Position numbers and translations under genes: made by a program. The notes beneath the pieces are model-generated. The model did not search any database and was not told the origin of the DNA. It saw only the letters and a list, made by a program, of their open reading frames with translations. A stretch of DNA of 64,000 nt from Mesorhizobium sp. (GTDB lineage Bacteria; Pseudomonadota; Alphaproteobacteria; Rhizobiales; Rhizobiaceae), in assembly GCA_019635735.1 (NCBI GenBank), contig JAHBYX010000003.1, positions 1 through 64,000 of the forward strand, given 5' to 3'. Each line of letters begins with the position of its first letter. The first letter of the stretch is position 1. Shown one piece after another: positions 61,182-64,000 of the stretch.

Positions 61182-62857
61182 TCCAGACGATCGCGGGCGA
61201 CGCCTGGCCCTGGGCCAGGTCCTATCCGGGGGGCTTCTCCCCGGATGTCGCCCTCGACACCTGGCCGGTCCACGCTCTGGTCGACGAGAGTGCGGAGCGG
61301 TTCGGCGACGCCGTCGCCTTCACCTTTCGTGGCGCGAGGGTGAGCTACCGCGAGCTGAAGCGCGAGGTCGACCGCGCCGCCGCCGGCTTCGTGGCTATGG
61401 GCATCGGCAAGGGCGACCGGGTCGCGCTTCTCCTGCCCAACACGCTCTACCATCCCTACGCCTTCTTCGGCGCGCTGAAGGCCGGCGCGACGGTGGTGCA
61501 TCTCTCCCCGCTCGACGCGCCGAAGGTCATCGCCCACAAGCTCGCCGACAGCGGCGCGCGGACGCTGGTCACCACCAATATCGGCGAGCTCACCAGCGGC
61601 GCGGCCAAACTGCTCGGAGCCGGCCTCGTTGACCGGATCGTCGTCGGCGACGATCGCCGCTTCGGCCCCTCGTCGCTGACCGGCCCACTGCCCGCAGACG
61701 GCGTGACCGCCTGGGACGACTTCAGTCGCGACCCGGGCTCCACATCCTTTCCCTCGGTTGCGGTCGAGGACCTCGCGCTTCTGCAATACACCGGCGGCAC
61801 GACCGGCCTGCCCAAGGCGGCGATGTTGACGCATGCCAACCTGTCGGCCGCCGTTTCCTCCTACGCGCTGTGGAGTGCTGCCGACCGGCTGACGCGGCCG
61901 GGCCAGGAGAAGGTGCTGCTGTTCCTTCCCCTGTTCCACATCTACGCCCTCGTGTCGGTCATGCTGCGCGCGCTTTCCGACGGCCAGACGCTCGTCATGC
62001 ACACGCGGTTCGACCCCGAGACGGCGCTGGCCGAAATCGAGGCGGGCGCGACCGTCTTTCCCGGTGTTCCGACCATGTGGATCGCCATCTGCGCGCTGCC
62101 CGGTTTCGAGAAGCGTGATATCTCTTCGCTCCACTATTGCGCCTCCGGCGGCGCGCCCTTGCCGGTCGAGGTCGCGCGCAAGCTGAAGGACATGGCAGGC
62201 ATCGAACTGCTTGGCGGCTGGGGCATGACCGAGACTTCGCCCGCCGGCACAAACATCCCGCGCGGGCGCCCCGACAAGTCCGGCACGGTCGGCCTGCCGT
62301 TGCCCGGCATCCGCATGCGCATCGTCGCGCTCGACGATCCCCGGCGCGAACTGCCGCCCGGCGAGACCGGCGAACTGGCCGTCAGGGGCGCGAACGTCAC
62401 GTCGGGCTATCTCAACCGGCCGGAGGAGAACGAGACGTCCTTCATAGACGGCTGGTTCCTCACCGGCGATATCGGCTATTTCGACCAGGACGGCTTCCTG
62501 TTCCTCATCGACCGCAAGAAGGACATGATCATCTCCGGCGGTTTCAACATCTATCCCCAGATGATCGAGCAGGCGGTCTATGAGCATCCCGACGTCGAGG
62601 AGGTGCTCGTCATCGGCATACCCGACGCCTATCGCGGCGAGGCTGCCAAGGCTTTCGTCAAGTTGCGCACCGGCGCTTCCAACCTGTCGTTGGACACACT
62701 GCGTGCCTTCCTCAAGGGCCGGCTCGGTCCGCACGAACTCCCCGCCGCGCTCGAAATCCGCGAAGCACTTCCGCGCACGCCGGTGGGCAAGCTTTCCAAA
62801 CTCGAACTCAAGCGGGAAGAGCGGGGAAAGCCCGCGTCCCAAAGCCAAGGAGCCTGA
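61178..62857 (+). CDS. Long-chain acyl-CoA ligase (AMP-forming)
   Basis: A 559-residue fatty acid-CoA ligase: P-loop YTGGTTGLPKAAM, GWGMTETSP, a GWFLTGDIGYFDQDGFLFLIDRKKDMIISGGFNIYPQ block, and the lysine motif RTPVGKLSKLELK. It activates a carboxylic acid to its CoA ester. The ATG overlaps the stop of the hydratase/dehydrogenase gene. It lies with beta-oxidation genes, so the acid is a fatty acid or an oxoadipate-like acid. Confidence 0.94.
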
Positions 62858-62860
62858 ACA

Positions 62861-64000
62861 ATGGTCGACGCCGTCATCGTTTCAACCGCCCGCACCCCGA
62901 TCGGCAAGGCCTATCGCGGCGCCTTCAACGACACGACCGGCGCCACGCTCGGCGCGCATGCGATCGAGCATGCGCTCAAGCGGTCCGGCATCGACGGCGC
63001 CGAGATCGAGGACGTGATCATGGGATCGGCGATGCCCGAAGGCACCGACGGCTTCAACGTCGCGCGCCGCGCCCTGCTCGCTGCCGGCCTGCCGGTCACC
63101 ACCGCAGGCACCACCATCGACCGCCAGTGCTCGTCGGGCCTGCAGTCGATGTCGCTGCTCGCCAATGCGATCCGCAATGACGGCGTCAAGATCGGCATCG
63201 CGGGCGGCCTGGAATCGATCAGCCTGGTCCAGAACGAGCACATGAACCGCTTTCGCCTGGCAGACGACAAGCTCATGGCGATCAAGCCCGAAGCCTACAT
63301 GAACATGATCGACACGGCCGAGGTCGTGGCCAAGCGCTACGGCATCAGCCGCGAGCGGCAGGACGAATATGCGCTGGAATCGCAGCGACGGACTGCCGCC
63401 GCCCGCGAGGCCGGCCGCTTCGCCAAGGAGATCGCGCCGATGAAGACGCGGATGGCCGTGGTCGACAAGGAGACCAAGGAAATCTCCTACAAGGAGATCG
63501 AGGTTGCGCATGACGAAGGTCCGCGCGCCGACACCACCGCGCAGGGCCTCGCCAGCCTCAAGCCGGTCAAGGGCGAGGGCTACGTGATCACCGCGGGCAA
63601 TGCGAGCCAGCTCTCCGACGGATCTGCGGCCAGCGTGATGATGAGCAGCAAGGAAGCCGAGAAGCGCGGCATCGAGCCGATGGGCATCTTCCGCGGCTTC
63701 AACGTCGCCGGCTGCGAGCCCGACGAAATGGGCATCGGCCCGGTCTTCGCCATCCCGCGGCTGCTCGAACGCCATGGACTCAAGATCGACGACATCGGCC
63801 TGTGGGAGCTGAACGAGGCCTTTGCCGTCCAGGTGATCTACTGCCGCGACCGGCTCGGCATCGACCCGGCCAAGCTCAATGTCGACGGCGGCGCGATCGC
63901 GGTCGGCCACCCCTACGGCATGAGCGGCGCCCGGCTCGCCGGCCACGCCCTGATCGAGGGCAAGCGCCGCGGCGTGAAGTATGCAGTGGTCACCATGTGC
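62861..64000 (+). CDS. Acetyl-CoA acyltransferase (thiolase), partial at window edge
   Basis: The first 380 residues of a thiolase. The nucleophile Cys90 is in DRQCSSGLQS and the catalytic His in ALNEAFAVQ-like WELNEAFAVQ and GGAIAVGHPYGMSGAR. The second catalytic Cys is the last codon in the window (VVTMC), so the CxGGG part and a few residues are lacking. It cleaves 3-oxoacyl-CoA in the last beta-oxidation step and follows the ligase after 3 bp with AAGGAG as ribosome binding site. Confidence 0.95.
   Translation, partial: MVDAVIVSTARTPIGKAYRGAFNDTTGATLGAHAIEHALKRSGIDGAEIEDVIMGSAMPEGTDGFNVARRALLAAGLPVTTAGTTIDRQCSSGLQSMSLLANAIRNDGVKIGIAGGLESISLVQNEHMNRFRLADDKLMAIKPEAYMNMIDTAEVVAKRYGISRERQDEYALESQRRTAAAREAGRFAKEIAPMKTRMAVVDKETKEISYKEIEVAHDEGPRADTTAQGLASLKPVKGEGYVITAGNASQLSDGSAASVMMSSKEAEKRGIEPMGIFRGFNVAGCEPDEMGIGPVFAIPRLLERHGLKIDDIGLWELNEAFAVQVIYCRDRLGIDPAKLNVDGGAIAVGHPYGMSGARLAGHALIEGKRRGVKYAVVTMC

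Overview
The window is a stretch of GC-rich chromosome. Gene content and order (DUF2126/ATP-grasp/transglutaminase cluster, guaA and guaB, ppx-rlmE, oxyR divergent from katG, many TRAP and Liv-type ABC genes) suggest an alphaproteobacterium of the Rhizobiales (Hyphomicrobiales), of a Mesorhizobium/Phyllobacteriaceae type. This placement rests on family recognition only and was not tested by a search.

Region by region. (1) 1-3550 is the inner end of a genomic island inserted at the 3' end of guaA. It holds unrecognised sequence, a truncated TetR gene, a C-terminal fragment of a transketolase/pyruvate-dehydrogenase-E1-like gene, an AlpA-type regulator and a P4-type integrase, with repeats between the integrase and guaA. 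(2) 3552-9053 is housekeeping: guaA, a MarR repressor with two perfect palindromes divergent from a small unknown gene, MTA/SAH nucleosidase, a hotdog thioesterase, TspO and an RsmB-like rRNA methyltransferase. (3) 9199-15853 is a three-gene operon: transglutaminase-DUF2126, circularly permuted ATP-grasp/alpha-E, and a second transglutaminase. (4) 15834-27685 holds an MFS gene and then a catabolic cluster: FMN reductase, TRAP transporter, YCII protein, CaiB-type CoA-transferase and citrate-synthase-like lyase on the minus strand; intradiol dioxygenase, IclR regulator, Tat-exported amidohydrolase and MetE-like protein on the plus strand. Two matching palindromes probably tie it to the IclR protein. 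(5) 27716-41176 is an amide/branched-chain-type uptake and catabolism cluster. It has a full Liv ABC transporter, an SPFH/flotillin protein, an AmiC-like binding protein without a signal peptide and a divergent MarR. Two genes are unusual fusions: LivF-amidase and a tandem acyl-CoA ligase. (6) 41304-44621 is a compact integrative element of about 3.2 kb in tRNA-Gln(CUG), bounded by perfect 43-bp direct repeats. (7) 44936-58029 is mostly housekeeping and stress genes: ppx, rlmE, two MFS genes, an M48 protease with a DUF898 partner, guaB, a MAPEG protein, and oxyR/katG. (8) 58258-64000 is a fatty-acid/oxoadipate operon: enol-lactonase, two-domain beta-oxidation enzyme, acyl-CoA ligase and a thiolase cut by the window edge.

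How the genes may work together (inference): the two large catabolic clusters look like import-hydrolysis-CoA activation modules. In the Liv cluster an amide would be imported, hydrolysed by the LivF-fused amidase and converted to a CoA thioester by the fused ligases. In the TRAP cluster an organic acid would be imported, ring-cleaved, CoA-activated and split by the lyase. Both would feed beta-oxidation, for which enzymes are encoded at the right end. Substrates cannot be read from the sequence.
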